A DNA stretch of 5,691 nt from an uncultured Sphingomonadaceae bacterium. Its GTDB lineage: Bacteria; Pseudomonadota; Alphaproteobacteria; Sphingomonadales; Sphingomonadaceae. How positions within the stretch are numbered: position 1 is the first letter of the stretch; each line of letters starts with the position of its first letter. Below the pieces are notes generated by a model. It was given only the letters and a program-made list of their open reading frames with translations. It was not told where the DNA came from and made no database searches. This document shows positions 1-5,691 of this stretch, piece by piece. Position numbers and translations under genes: made by a program. The DNA is taken from NCBI GenBank assembly GCA_938016505.1, contig CALLWN010000111.1, positions 1-5,691 of the forward strand, given 5' to 3'.

Positions 1-332
1 GCTCGGTCGAGCGGGAAGCCCACCAGGCCCGGGTCGCCAAGGTCCGCGCCAGGCTGACGGCGATCGGCATCCCCATGCTCGACAACCCGAGCCACATCAT
101 CCCGGTGATGGTCGGAGACCCGCGCCACACCAAGATGATCTCCGACTGGCTGCTCGACAACCACGGCATCTACATCCAGCCGATCAACTACCCGACCGTG
201 CCCAAGGGCACCGAGCGGCTGCGGATCACGCCATCGCCGGTCCACACCGATGCCGACATCGACCATCTTGTCGAGGCGTTGTCGGAAATCTGGTCGCGCT
301 GCGCGCTCGCCCGGGTGCCCGTCGCCGCCTGA
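1..332 (+). CDS. hemA: 5-aminolevulinate synthase, C-terminal part (5' end outside window)
   Basis: The enzyme is a PLP-dependent, cytosolic alpha-oxoamine synthase that condenses glycine with succinyl-CoA to 5-aminolevulinate, the first committed step of heme and bacteriochlorophyll synthesis by the C4 route. The reading frame is open from base 3 to the TGA at 330-332, giving 109 residues of the C-terminal domain. The recognisable stretch HIIPVMVGD (bases 93-119) is the usual ALAS motif. It is followed by the small-domain region [21 protein letters not shown] and a typical end, [16 protein letters not shown]. The catalytic lysine and PLP pocket lie upstream of the window. The protein ends normally, so only the 5' part is missing, through the window edge rather than decay. 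The related enzymes KBL and BioF are less likely, because the [16 protein letters not shown] segment is ALAS-like. hemA is common in or beside photosynthesis gene clusters of alphaproteobacteria, which fits the puf genes nearby. Confidence 0.93.
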   Translation, partial: SVEREAHQARVAKVRARLTAIGIPMLDNPSHIIPVMVGDPRHTKMISDWLLDNHGIYIQPINYPTVPKGTERLRITPSPVHTDADIDHLVEALSEIWSRCALARVPVAA

Positions 333-390
333 CGGTTTCGGGCCAGCAAGGGTTGAAGCCCCGGTTGCCCTGAGCCGCACGACGCGGCAC

Positions 391-2217
391 ATGGCCCACG
401 GGATGGGGTCTCTAATTTCGCTCTGGGCCAGCTTTCTCGACCAGCACGGCGACATCGTCGGCCTGGTCCTGATCGTCATCCTGCTCGCTGCCTTCGCGGC
501 CGAGCGGCTTCCGCCGGTCGTCGTCGCAGTCTCCGGGGTCGCCACCTTCATCCTGCTCGGCTTCCTCGACACCCGCGCCGCGCTCGCCGCCTTCGCCAAC
601 CCGGCCCCGATCACGATCGCGGCCATGTTCATCCTATCGGCAGCGCTCATCCGCACCGGCGCCGTCGAGGCGGTCACCACGCGGATCCTCGGCCGGGCGC
701 GGCAGCGGCCGCGCCGGTCGCTCCTCGAGCTTTACGCCGGCACGGCCAGCGCCAGCGCCTTCCTCAACAACACGCCGATCGTGATCCTCGGCGTCCCCAT
801 CCTCCGCCGGCTCGCAGCCGCGCTCGACATCCCGGTCACGCGGCTCCTCATCCCGCTGTCCTACATCTCGATCCTCGGCGGCACCGTCACCCTCATCGGC
901 ACCTCAACCAACCTTCTTGTCGATGGCGTCGCCCGCGATCTCGGCCAGCCAGCCTTCGGGATCTTCGAGATCACCGGCGTCGGCCTCGTCGCCCTTGCTG
1001 CCGGCGCGCTCGGGCTCGTCCTGCTCGGGCCGCTGCTGCTCCCGGCGCGGGCGGGATCGGTGCTCGACGAGAGCTCGCGCCAGGTCATGCTCTCCGAGCT
1101 CGAGGTCGGGGAGACCTGCGAGTGGATCGGCCGAAGGGCAGGGGGGGTCGCTGCCCTCAACCGCTCGGAAGTGCGTCTCGTCGGCCTCAAGCGCGGCGGC
1201 CGGCTGCTGCGCGCCGAGCTCGCCGAAGACATCATCCAGCCCGGCGACAGGCTTGTCGTGCGCGCGGCCCCGCAGGAACTGGCGGGCCTTCTCCGCCAGC
1301 GGGGGATCCTCGTCGGCCTTCGCGGGATCGGCGATGCCGGTGCGGCCCTGGTCCAGCGCGGCGAAACCGATGCCAATCTCGTCGAGGTCACCGTCGGCCC
1401 GGCTCATCCGTCGATCGGGCAGCCGCTCCAGGAAATCCCCTTCCTCAACCGCCTCCCGGTCCGTCTGGTCGGGGTCGAACGCGACGTCCATGAACCCGGA
1501 CCCGACCTCGCCTCGGTCCGGATCCGCCCTGGCGACAGGCTCCTCGTGCTCGCCGACCAGGCCGCCCAGCGCGATCTGCGCGCCAACCCGAATCTCCTCG
1601 GGCTCGCTGCAGCCCGGCCCCAGCCCTTCCGCCGCGCCAAGGCGCCGATTGCAATCGCGGCCTTTGCTGGTGCCATCATCCTGGCCGCCACCGGGGTCAC
1701 CGACATCACCACCGCCGCCATCCTCGCGGTCGGCATCGTGCTGGCCACCAACTGCCTCGGCCCCGAGGAAGCCTGGTCCTCGCTCGATGGCAATGTGCTC
1801 GTGCTCATCTTTGCCATGCTCGCCATCGGCTCGGCGCTGGCAGAGGCCGGCAGCGTCCAGCTCATCGTGAGGCTCGCCCTGCCGCTGCTCGAGGGGGCCT
1901 CGCCCTTCCTCGTCCTGCTCGGCGTCTATGCGCTGACCTCGATCCTGACCGAGCTTGTCACCAACAACGCTGTCGCCGTGCTTATGCCGCCGCTCGTCAT
2001 CGGCCTTGCCGAGGCGCTCGGCATCGACTCCCGCGCCCTCATCGTCGCGGTCATGTTCGGGGCCTCGGCGAGCTTCGCAACCCCCATCGGCTACCAGACC
2101 AACACCATCGTCTACGCAGCAGCAGACTATCGCTTCAACGATTTCCTGCGGATCGGTGTGCCGATGAACATCATCGTCGGTGCTGCCACCTGCTGGGCGA
2201 TCAGCAGGTTCTTCTGA
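391..2217 (+). CDS. DASS/SLC13-family permease with two RCK_C (TrkA-C) domains
   Basis: This is an inner-membrane secondary transporter of 608 aa, the usual size for SLC13-like proteins with internal RCK_C domains. Hydrophobic helices fill residues about 22-220. They include the family motif LNNTPIV (residues 125-131) and GTSTNLL (170-176), the latter in the place of the substrate/sodium-binding hairpin motif. Two hydrophilic RCK_C-like modules follow at about 232-307 and 330-405, each ending in a GDRLxV strand. A second membrane half runs from about 415 to the end with the inverted-repeat counterparts TELVTNNAVAV (520-530) and ATPIGYQTN (563-571). Related proteins move sulfate, dicarboxylates or other anions; the sequence does not fix the substrate. 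The start is uncertain: ATG391 and ATG403 are both in frame, neither has a good Shine-Dalgarno, and an earlier in-frame ATG at 250 would run through hemA and add non-membrane residues. A run of seven G at 1141-1147 keeps frame. The gene converges on pufC. Confidence 0.88.
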   Translation: MAHGMGSLISLWASFLDQHGDIVGLVLIVILLAAFAAERLPPVVVAVSGVATFILLGFLDTRAALAAFANPAPITIAAMFILSAALIRTGAVEAVTTRILGRARQRPRRSLLELYAGTASASAFLNNTPIVILGVPILRRLAAALDIPVTRLLIPLSYISILGGTVTLIGTSTNLLVDGVARDLGQPAFGIFEITGVGLVALAAGALGLVLLGPLLLPARAGSVLDESSRQVMLSELEVGETCEWIGRRAGGVAALNRSEVRLVGLKRGGRLLRAELAEDIIQPGDRLVVRAAPQELAGLLRQRGILVGLRGIGDAGAALVQRGETDANLVEVTVGPAHPSIGQPLQEIPFLNRLPVRLVGVERDVHEPGPDLASVRIRPGDRLLVLADQAAQRDLRANPNLLGLAAARPQPFRRAKAPIAIAAFAGAIILAATGVTDITTAAILAVGIVLATNCLGPEEAWSSLDGNVLVLIFAMLAIGSALAEAGSVQLIVRLALPLLEGASPFLVLLGVYALTSILTELVTNNAVAVLMPPLVIGLAEALGIDSRALIVAVMFGASASFATPIGYQTNTIVYAAADYRFNDFLRIGVPMNIIVGAATCWAISRFF

Positions 2218-2226
2218 GCCGGAACG

Positions 2227-2250
2227 AAAAGGGGCGCCCGAAGGCGCCCC
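2227..2250 (-). terminator. Intrinsic terminator of the puf operon
   Basis: Read on the minus strand, an 8-bp perfect G/C stem (arms 2243-2250 and 2231-2238, GGGGCGCC with GGCGCCCC) closes a UUCG tetraloop with a C-G closing pair, followed directly by TTTT (2230-2227). It starts 27 nt after the pufC stop. On the plus strand the same stem has a CGAA loop and is followed by AGGGGTTCC, with no U-run, so it should be a poor intrinsic terminator for the permease gene. A short outer complement (GGAAC 2221-2225, GTTCC 2255-2259) could extend the fold with an internal loop. Confidence 0.9.
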
Positions 2251-2277
2251 AGGGGTTCCAGTCTCTGGTCGGGCGCG

Positions 2278-3366
2278 TCAGCCCGCAGGGCTCGACCCCG
2301 CAGCCGCGATCACCGGCGCCGGGATGCGCGCCAGTTCCGGGAAACTGTCGATCATCTGGATCCCGCCGAGCGGCTTGTTCTGGCCGGCGTGGCAGGTGGT
2401 GCAGTTCACCTTGAACGGATCGCCCTGCGGCCCCAGCCGGTTCGCCGGGAACACCGAGGTGAGCGGGGTGATGTAGCCCTCGTTCACGTCGCGCACCATG
2501 CGGATGCCATACCAGGAGACAGCCCGCTGCGCGCTCGAACCCGACCAGTCGGAGAAGCTGTGGGTGTTGTGGCAGAAGGTGCAGTTGACCCCAAGCGAAT
2601 CCGACATGTGCATCATAAGACCGTAGGTCTGCTCGGTGTTGGCAAGCGTCGCCCCCTGCGCGCCCGCGACCGGATAGGCAGAGACGCCGGCCACCCGGAT
2701 GGCCCGCTCCGACGGGTCTGCCGCCTTCAGATAGGTGGTGAAGGGATCATAGGGCAGGGAGGCGTAGACCACAGCCATCTTGTCCGGGTTGTTCTGCCCG
2801 AACCGGTTGCCGGTGATCCCCATGCGCGCCATCGAGCTCGGGTCAACGGTCCAGTAGTTGGCCGGCACCGGCTGGCCGCGGTGGCAGGTGTAGCAGGTCA
2901 CTCCGGTCTGCTTCACATGGCCGGTCCAGTTGACGTTGATGGCCCTCGTCATCTGCAGCATCTTGCGCGCGACAACCTTGGTGTAGACCTCGTCCGAGGC
3001 CATGTTCTCGGGGTTGTGGCAATAGTTGCAGCCGCCATTCTCGACCGAGCCTTCCGGCGAGACCCAGGCGGTGATTGCGACCATCAGCCGGTTGAACTCG
3101 TCGGTGGTCAGATCGCCGAGCACCTGGACATTCTCGTAGAAGGCCCCGGCCTTCTCGGCATCCGCGCTGCGGTCGGGCTCCCAGTCCCGATAGTCTTCGT
3201 CGGGGATGGTGTAGGGCCCGGGCAGGTTCGCCTTCTGGGCGACCTGCACCATGCCCGTGCCGCGGTAGCCGGACTGGGCGATCTCCTTCGGCCCCACTTC
3301 ACAGGCCGCGAGCAGAAGGGGAAGGCCGGCCAGCAGGCTGGCCTTCACGAAGGTGGTCGGTGTCAT
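2278..3366 (-). CDS. pufC: Photosynthetic reaction-centre tetraheme cytochrome c subunit
   Basis: This 362-aa periplasmic lipoprotein passes electrons from soluble carriers to the photo-oxidised special pair. The N-terminus is a lipoprotein signal with lipobox LLAAC, so Cys22 should be lipidated and anchor the protein to the outer face of the cytoplasmic membrane. Four CxxCH heme sites are present: CNYCH (113-117), CYTCH (158-162), CTFCH (262-266) and CTTCH (322-326). By alignment from memory with the Blastochloris viridis subunit, the sixth ligands would be Met95, Met136, Met251 and His150, so all four hemes look fully ligated. Relative to that protein there are five extra residues between Met95 and the first heme site. 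Conserved blocks [17 protein letters not shown] and [13 protein letters not shown] support the call. The start ATG overlaps the pufM TGA (ATGA) and has AGGGGA (3379-3374) seven bases upstream. An in-frame upstream extension to 3525 lies inside pufM and would bury the signal peptide, so it is rejected. Confidence 0.97.
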   Translation of the reverse strand: MTPTTFVKASLLAGLPLLLAACEVGPKEIAQSGYRGTGMVQVAQKANLPGPYTIPDEDYRDWEPDRSADAEKAGAFYENVQVLGDLTTDEFNRLMVAITAWVSPEGSVENGGCNYCHNPENMASDEVYTKVVARKMLQMTRAINVNWTGHVKQTGVTCYTCHRGQPVPANYWTVDPSSMARMGITGNRFGQNNPDKMAVVYASLPYDPFTTYLKAADPSERAIRVAGVSAYPVAGAQGATLANTEQTYGLMMHMSDSLGVNCTFCHNTHSFSDWSGSSAQRAVSWYGIRMVRDVNEGYITPLTSVFPANRLGPQGDPFKVNCTTCHAGQNKPLGGIQMIDSFPELARIPAPVIAAAGSSPAG

Positions 3367-4331
3367 TGTGCAGTCCCCTGCGCGAGGAGCGGATCGACCG
3401 TGCCGGTCGGCGGGTAGGCGGGCGCGAACTTGTGGTCGACCGCCCAGAGGTACCAGTTGTCGACAACGGTCCCGGTCAGCAGAATGCCGATGCCCCCCGT
3501 CAGCGTCGTCAGCACGGCAAACCACCAGGCCCAGCGATGGATCGATTCCATGCTGGCGTTAAAGCCCATCGTCCACCGCCAGAACAATGCGGCACGTTCG
3601 CTCGCCGTCCCGCGGTCCATGATCTGCTCGATCTCGCGGTCGCCGCCGTAGCGGGTCACGGCGAGGATGGTCGCCCCGTGCATCGCGAACAGCAGCGTCG
3701 AGCCATAGAGGAAGACGATCGAAAGCGCGTGGAACGGGTTGTAGAAGAAGTTTCCGTAGCGGATCGACAGCGCCGCGGTCCAGTCGAGGTGGGGGAAAAT
3801 GCCGAACGGCACCGCTTCCGACCAGCTGCCCATCAGGATCGGCCGGAAGAAGCCGAGTGAGAGATAGAGGAAGATGGCCGACGCAAAGGCCCAGGCGACA
3901 TGGGTGCCCATGCCGAGTCTGCGGGCGCGGACATAGGTGCGTGCCCACCACAGAAGGATCGACGCGGTCAGGAAGAAGCCGGCGATCAGCCACCAGCCGC
4001 CCTTGTCGAGCGGCGGGATCGAAAGCCCATATTCGGGCGCCGGCGGCTCGAGCGACAGCCAGAACAGCTGGCGCACGAACTGGACCGGGTCCCAGTTGAC
4101 CGAGGCCCACATGTTGAGCCCGATGATCTCGAAGGCGAGGAACCCGCACAGCAGCGAGGCAAGCCCGAGCCGGCCGAGGTAGAACGGCCCGATCTGCGCG
4201 TTCCCCAGCTTGCCGAGAAGCGTGTTGTGCGCGTCGCCCGAGCCGATCCGCTCGTCGTCGCCAGGTGGCAGGGGCACGACATGCCCGGGCCCGGTGACCT
4301 GGATCTGGGTGAAGATATTCTGGTAGCCCAT
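3363..4331 (-). CDS. pufM: Photosynthetic reaction-centre M subunit
   Basis: This 322-aa, five-helix membrane protein pairs with PufL to bind the bacteriochlorophyll dimer, accessory pigments, bacteriopheophytins, quinones and non-heme iron. Landmarks visible (numbering with Met1): His181 in FPHLDW (accessory BChl), His201 in NPFHALS (special pair), Tyr209 beside the pair, and the iron ligands His218 (AMHGA), Glu233 and His265 (ESIHRWAWW). Trp251 and the FNASMES stretch (257-263) belong to the QA site. All cofactor ligands are intact and length is normal. The start at ATG 4331 (MGYQNIFTQ) is chosen over an in-frame ATG at 4394 because it matches PufM N-termini and has GAGGAG (4343-4338) six bases upstream. 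The longer form would overlap pufL by about 50 nt. The pufL stop TGA lies within this Shine-Dalgarno, and the gene's own TGA overlaps the pufC ATG, which suggests translational coupling. No pufX follows. Confidence 0.98.
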   Translation of the reverse strand: MGYQNIFTQIQVTGPGHVVPLPPGDDERIGSGDAHNTLLGKLGNAQIGPFYLGRLGLASLLCGFLAFEIIGLNMWASVNWDPVQFVRQLFWLSLEPPAPEYGLSIPPLDKGGWWLIAGFFLTASILLWWARTYVRARRLGMGTHVAWAFASAIFLYLSLGFFRPILMGSWSEAVPFGIFPHLDWTAALSIRYGNFFYNPFHALSIVFLYGSTLLFAMHGATILAVTRYGGDREIEQIMDRGTASERAALFWRWTMGFNASMESIHRWAWWFAVLTTLTGGIGILLTGTVVDNWYLWAVDHKFAPAYPPTGTVDPLLAQGTAQ

Positions 4332-4341
4332 GTCTCTCTCC

Positions 4342-5166
4342 TCAGTTCCAGATCGGCAGGTTGAGCCACCACGACCACCATTCCGGCCAGCCACGGGTCC
4401 AGAAGGGGCCGCTGATGATGATGCACACCGCGCTCCAGAAGCCGGCGTTCAGCGCAAGGATGAGGCCGAGGCGGTGGATCCCGAGGGTCCCGACCGAGTA
4501 GCCGATGATGTCCTGGAAGAACATGTCCTCATGCTCGGAGCTCTTGACCGTCTCGCCCTTCGCCGGGTTGGCGGCCGAGAGGATGAGCGAGCCATGGAGC
4601 GACAGCGCGAGCGTCGTCGTGAAGAAGAACGACACCGCAATCATGTGCGCCGGATTGTAATGGAAGTGCAGATACTGGTAGCCGACGTTCGACACCCAGT
4701 CGAGGTGGCTGAAGATCCCGTAGGGAAAGCCATGGCCCCAGGCGCCCATGAGCAGGGGCCGGAACACGACCAGCGTCACATAGGCGAAGATCGCAACCCC
4801 GAAGGCGAAGGGCACATGATAGCCCATGCCGAGCTTCCGGCAGATCTCGACCTCGCGCAGCGCCCAGGAGACGAACGCGCCGATCGCGCAGATGGTGATG
4901 ATCTGCCACAGCCCGCCCTCCTTCAGCGGCGCAAGACCAAGCCCATAGGACAGGTCCGGCGGCGCGATGGAGATGAGCCAGGGGTTCCAGGTCGGGCCGA
5001 TCGCCGCGCCATAGAAGATGAGCGCAGTGCCGAGCGAGGCGAAGAACAGGGTGAGCACGCCGAAGAAGCCGACATAGAAGGGCCCGACCCAGAAGTCGAA
5101 CAGGTCGCCGCCGATCAGCGTGCCGCCTCGCACCCGATATTTTCTCTCGAAGCTGAGGAGCGCCAT
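4342..5166 (-). CDS. pufL: Photosynthetic reaction-centre L subunit
   Basis: This 274-aa, five-helix membrane protein is the partner of PufM in the type-II reaction centre, and the QB site lies in it. Numbering with Met1 (one more than the classical numbering): His154 (accessory BChl, SHLDW), His169 (hydrogen bond to the pair), His174 (special-pair ligand, NPAH), iron ligands His191 and His231, and Glu105 near the L-side bacteriopheophytin. Tyr163, between the pair and the cytochrome, is kept. The QB proton-path residues Glu213, Asp214 and Ser224 are present. The C-terminus ([15 protein letters not shown]) resembles PufL of species that have a cytochrome subunit such as Blastochloris, in line with pufC downstream. 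Two in-frame ATGs exist at 5172 and 5166. The second is preferred because [11 protein letters not shown] is the conserved N-terminus and GGAAGG (5180-5175) is eight bases from it but only two from the first. Confidence 0.98.
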   Translation of the reverse strand: MALLSFERKYRVRGGTLIGGDLFDFWVGPFYVGFFGVLTLFFASLGTALIFYGAAIGPTWNPWLISIAPPDLSYGLGLAPLKEGGLWQIITICAIGAFVSWALREVEICRKLGMGYHVPFAFGVAIFAYVTLVVFRPLLMGAWGHGFPYGIFSHLDWVSNVGYQYLHFHYNPAHMIAVSFFFTTTLALSLHGSLILSAANPAKGETVKSSEHEDMFFQDIIGYSVGTLGIHRLGLILALNAGFWSAVCIIISGPFWTRGWPEWWSWWLNLPIWN

Positions 5167-5174
5167 GGTCATAT

Positions 5175-5180
5175 CCTTCC
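5175..5180 (-). promoter_or_regulatory. pufL ribosome binding site (decides the start)
   Basis: GGAAGG lies eight bases before ATG 5166 and only two before ATG 5172, so the downstream ATG is the likely start. The site begins three bases after the foot of the large stem-loop at 5184-5211, so the fold leaves it accessible in the mRNA. Confidence 0.75.
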
Positions 5181-5183
5181 GAG

Positions 5184-5211
5184 CTGGCCGGCTGCCGCAG
5201 CAGCCGGCCAG
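5184..5211 (-). promoter_or_regulatory. pufA-pufL intercistronic stem-loop (mRNA stability element)
   Basis: A perfect 12-bp inverted repeat, arms 5184-5195 (CTGGCCGGCTGC on plus) and 5200-5211, encloses a 4-nt loop (TGCG in the mRNA sense). No U-run follows: the next mRNA bases are CTCGGAAGG, the pufL Shine-Dalgarno. It is therefore not an intrinsic terminator. In Rhodobacter, hairpins in this same gap are known to block 3'-exonucleases and leave a long-lived pufBA transcript, so antenna is made in excess of reaction centre. That the element does this here is inferred from its position and shape. Confidence 0.8.
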
Positions 5212-5234
5212 TCGTTCTTGTGGTCAGGGGGTGT

Positions 5235-5262
5235 GCGGGGTGCCCCTGGGGCCAGCCCCCGC
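5235..5262 (-). promoter_or_regulatory. Possible second G/C-rich hairpin after pufA
   Basis: Arms GCGGGG (5235-5240) and CCCCGC (5257-5262) can pair around a 16-nt G/C-rich loop that could fold further in competing ways. It begins 7 nt after the pufA stop in mRNA order. It could add to protection of the pufBA 3' end, but in sequence this G/C-rich such pairing can arise by chance. Confidence 0.35.
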
Positions 5263-5269
5263 GCGCCCG

Positions 5270-5455
5270 TTACCCCAGTCGCGTGTCCGCGGCCGGCGCC
5301 GTTGCGGCGGCCGCCGTGGTCCGCGGGCCTTCCAGCCAGTTGAACCGGTCCGTGCTCAACAGGATGAAGTGGATGAGAAGTGCCAGCACGAACAGGAACA
5401 CGAACAGAGCCGTGAGCGTCCGCTGCGGCGGGAACATCTGCCAGATCTTCCACAT
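5270..5455 (-). CDS. pufA: Light-harvesting 1 (LH1) alpha polypeptide
   Basis: This 61-aa single-helix antenna protein binds bacteriochlorophyll a and carotenoid in the LH1 ring around the reaction centre. The start MWKIWQMF is the standard amphipathic N-terminus. One transmembrane helix spans about residues 14-35. The AxxxH motif Ala25-His29 supplies the Mg ligand, and Trp40 (His+11) is placed to hydrogen-bond the BChl acetyl group. After NWLEG (39-43) there is an 18-residue Ala/Thr/Pro-rich tail, probably flexible on the periplasmic side; such tails are trimmed in some species. The start ATG has GAGGAG (5469-5464) eight bases upstream, overlapping the pufB stop, so pufB and pufA are probably translationally coupled. 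A 103-nt structured gap separates it from pufL. Confidence 0.97.
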   Translation of the reverse strand: MWKIWQMFPPQRTLTALFVFLFVLALLIHFILLSTDRFNWLEGPRTTAAAATAPAADTRLG

Positions 5456-5467
5456 GATTGTGTCTCC

Positions 5468-5691
5468 TCAGGCCTTGGGCGCAGGCGTCGTCGCGCCTGC
5501 AAGTTGCTGTTCGACCTGCACGGCCGCATAGCCCTGCGGGCCAGGCAGCCACGGCCGCCACTGCCACACCAGGAAGTGGGCAATGACCGCAACGGCCGTG
5601 AAGATCAGGAAACTGGTCATGAAGATCCCGTGGAACTCCCTGGCCTCCTGATCGGTGAGGTAGCTCGAGGTGCGGGCCCGGTCAGGCCCAT
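5468..5691 (-). CDS. pufB: LH1 beta polypeptide (N-terminus outside window)
   Basis: The frame 5689-5468 on the minus strand gives 73 residues before TGA; the start codon lies beyond the window edge. It is the antenna partner of PufA. The visible order is [16 protein letters not shown] (conserved beta N-domain, His20 of the fragment), one helix from about 22 to 44, AxxxH with Ala34-His38 as the bacteriochlorophyll Mg ligand, and WRPW with Trp47 (His+9) for the acetyl hydrogen bond. Most LH1 beta chains end shortly after WRPWxPG. This one continues for 23 residues rich in Gln, Ala, Pro and Thr up to the stop. Its TGA sits inside the pufA Shine-Dalgarno, 12 nt before the pufA ATG. An ATG at the very window edge (5691-5689) is in a different frame and is not the start. 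Confidence 0.95.
   Translation of the reverse strand, partial: GPDRARTSSYLTDQEAREFHGIFMTSFLIFTAVAVIAHFLVWQWRPWLPGPQGYAAVQVEQQLAGATTPAPKA

Noticed and set aside
1141..1147. Run of seven G inside the permease as a possible phase-variation or frameshift site
   Set aside because: The frame is intact and family-like on both sides, and a run of seven G in a G/C-rich gene is too weak a basis for contingency switching.
904..1491. Minus-strand open frames inside the permease gene
   Set aside because: They lie opposite the clearly membrane-protein frame and encode charged low-complexity sequence typical of antisense shadows.
2389..3417. Open frame of 342 codons on the plus strand opposite pufC
   Set aside because: It is a shadow of pufC, rich in Gly/Val/Arg/His, with no domain and no ribosome binding site of note.
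4330..5343. Long open frame (337 codons) on the plus strand opposite pufL
   Set aside because: Its product is a low-complexity Arg/Glu/Asp-rich string with no recognisable fold, and the opposite strand is an unmistakable pufL. High-GC coding DNA routinely opens such antisense frames.
5689..5691. ATG at the window edge on the minus strand as the pufB start
   Set aside because: It is in a different frame from the [16 protein letters not shown] reading and reaches a stop after about 24 codons, so the true pufB start is outside the window.
5273..5691. puf operon promoter or PpsR/RegA-type operator near the antenna genes
   Set aside because: The window begins inside pufB, so the promoter region lies outside it. 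I saw no convincing paired TGT/ACA operator in the intercistronic gaps.
1..5691. CRISPR arrays, insertion sequences, tRNA or rRNA genes, direct repeats
   Set aside because: None seen. The window is almost fully accounted for by six protein genes, with the longest gap 103 nt and that gap explained by hairpins.

Overview
The window is an ordinary-looking but complete view of the 3' side of a photosynthetic reaction-centre operon from a high-GC anoxygenic phototroph, almost certainly an alphaproteobacterium. The evidence is a type-II (quinone-type) reaction centre (PufL/PufM), LH1 antenna polypeptides, a tetraheme cytochrome subunit, and an ALA-synthase (C4-pathway) gene, all with strongly G/C-ending codons. 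An aerobic anoxygenic phototroph, perhaps of the Sphingomonadales, is a reasonable guess but the window does not prove it.

Layout. Positions 1-332 (+) hold the C-terminal third or so of 5-aminolevulinate synthase (hemA), whose product feeds heme and bacteriochlorophyll synthesis. A 58-nt gap follows, then 391-2217 (+) encodes a 608-aa DASS/SLC13-type permease with two internal RCK_C (TrkA-C) domains. From 5691 down to 2278 the minus strand carries, in transcription order, pufB (5' end cut off by the window), pufA, pufL, pufM and pufC. The two transcription units converge on a 60-nt gap. That gap holds a textbook intrinsic terminator (8-bp stem, UUCG loop, U-tail) reading for the puf operon.

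How it works together. PufB and PufA form the LH1 ring around the reaction centre. PufL and PufM bind the bacteriochlorophyll pair, bacteriopheophytins, quinones and non-heme iron. PufC is a membrane-anchored tetraheme lipoprotein that re-reduces the photo-oxidised pair. The genes are tightly packed: pufB/pufA and pufL/pufM each have the upstream TGA inside the next gene's Shine-Dalgarno, and pufM/pufC overlap by ATGA. The one long break is the 103-nt pufA-pufL gap. It contains a perfect 12-bp stem-loop, placed like the known Rhodobacter element that stabilises the pufBA part of the transcript so antenna is made in excess over reaction centre. No pufX follows pufM; pufC takes that place and the operon then terminates.

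I found no undescribed system here. The points most worth a second look are the pufA-pufL hairpin, the Ala/Pro/Gln-rich C-terminal extension on the LH1 beta chain, and the permease at the edge of the photosynthesis genes with an unclear start.
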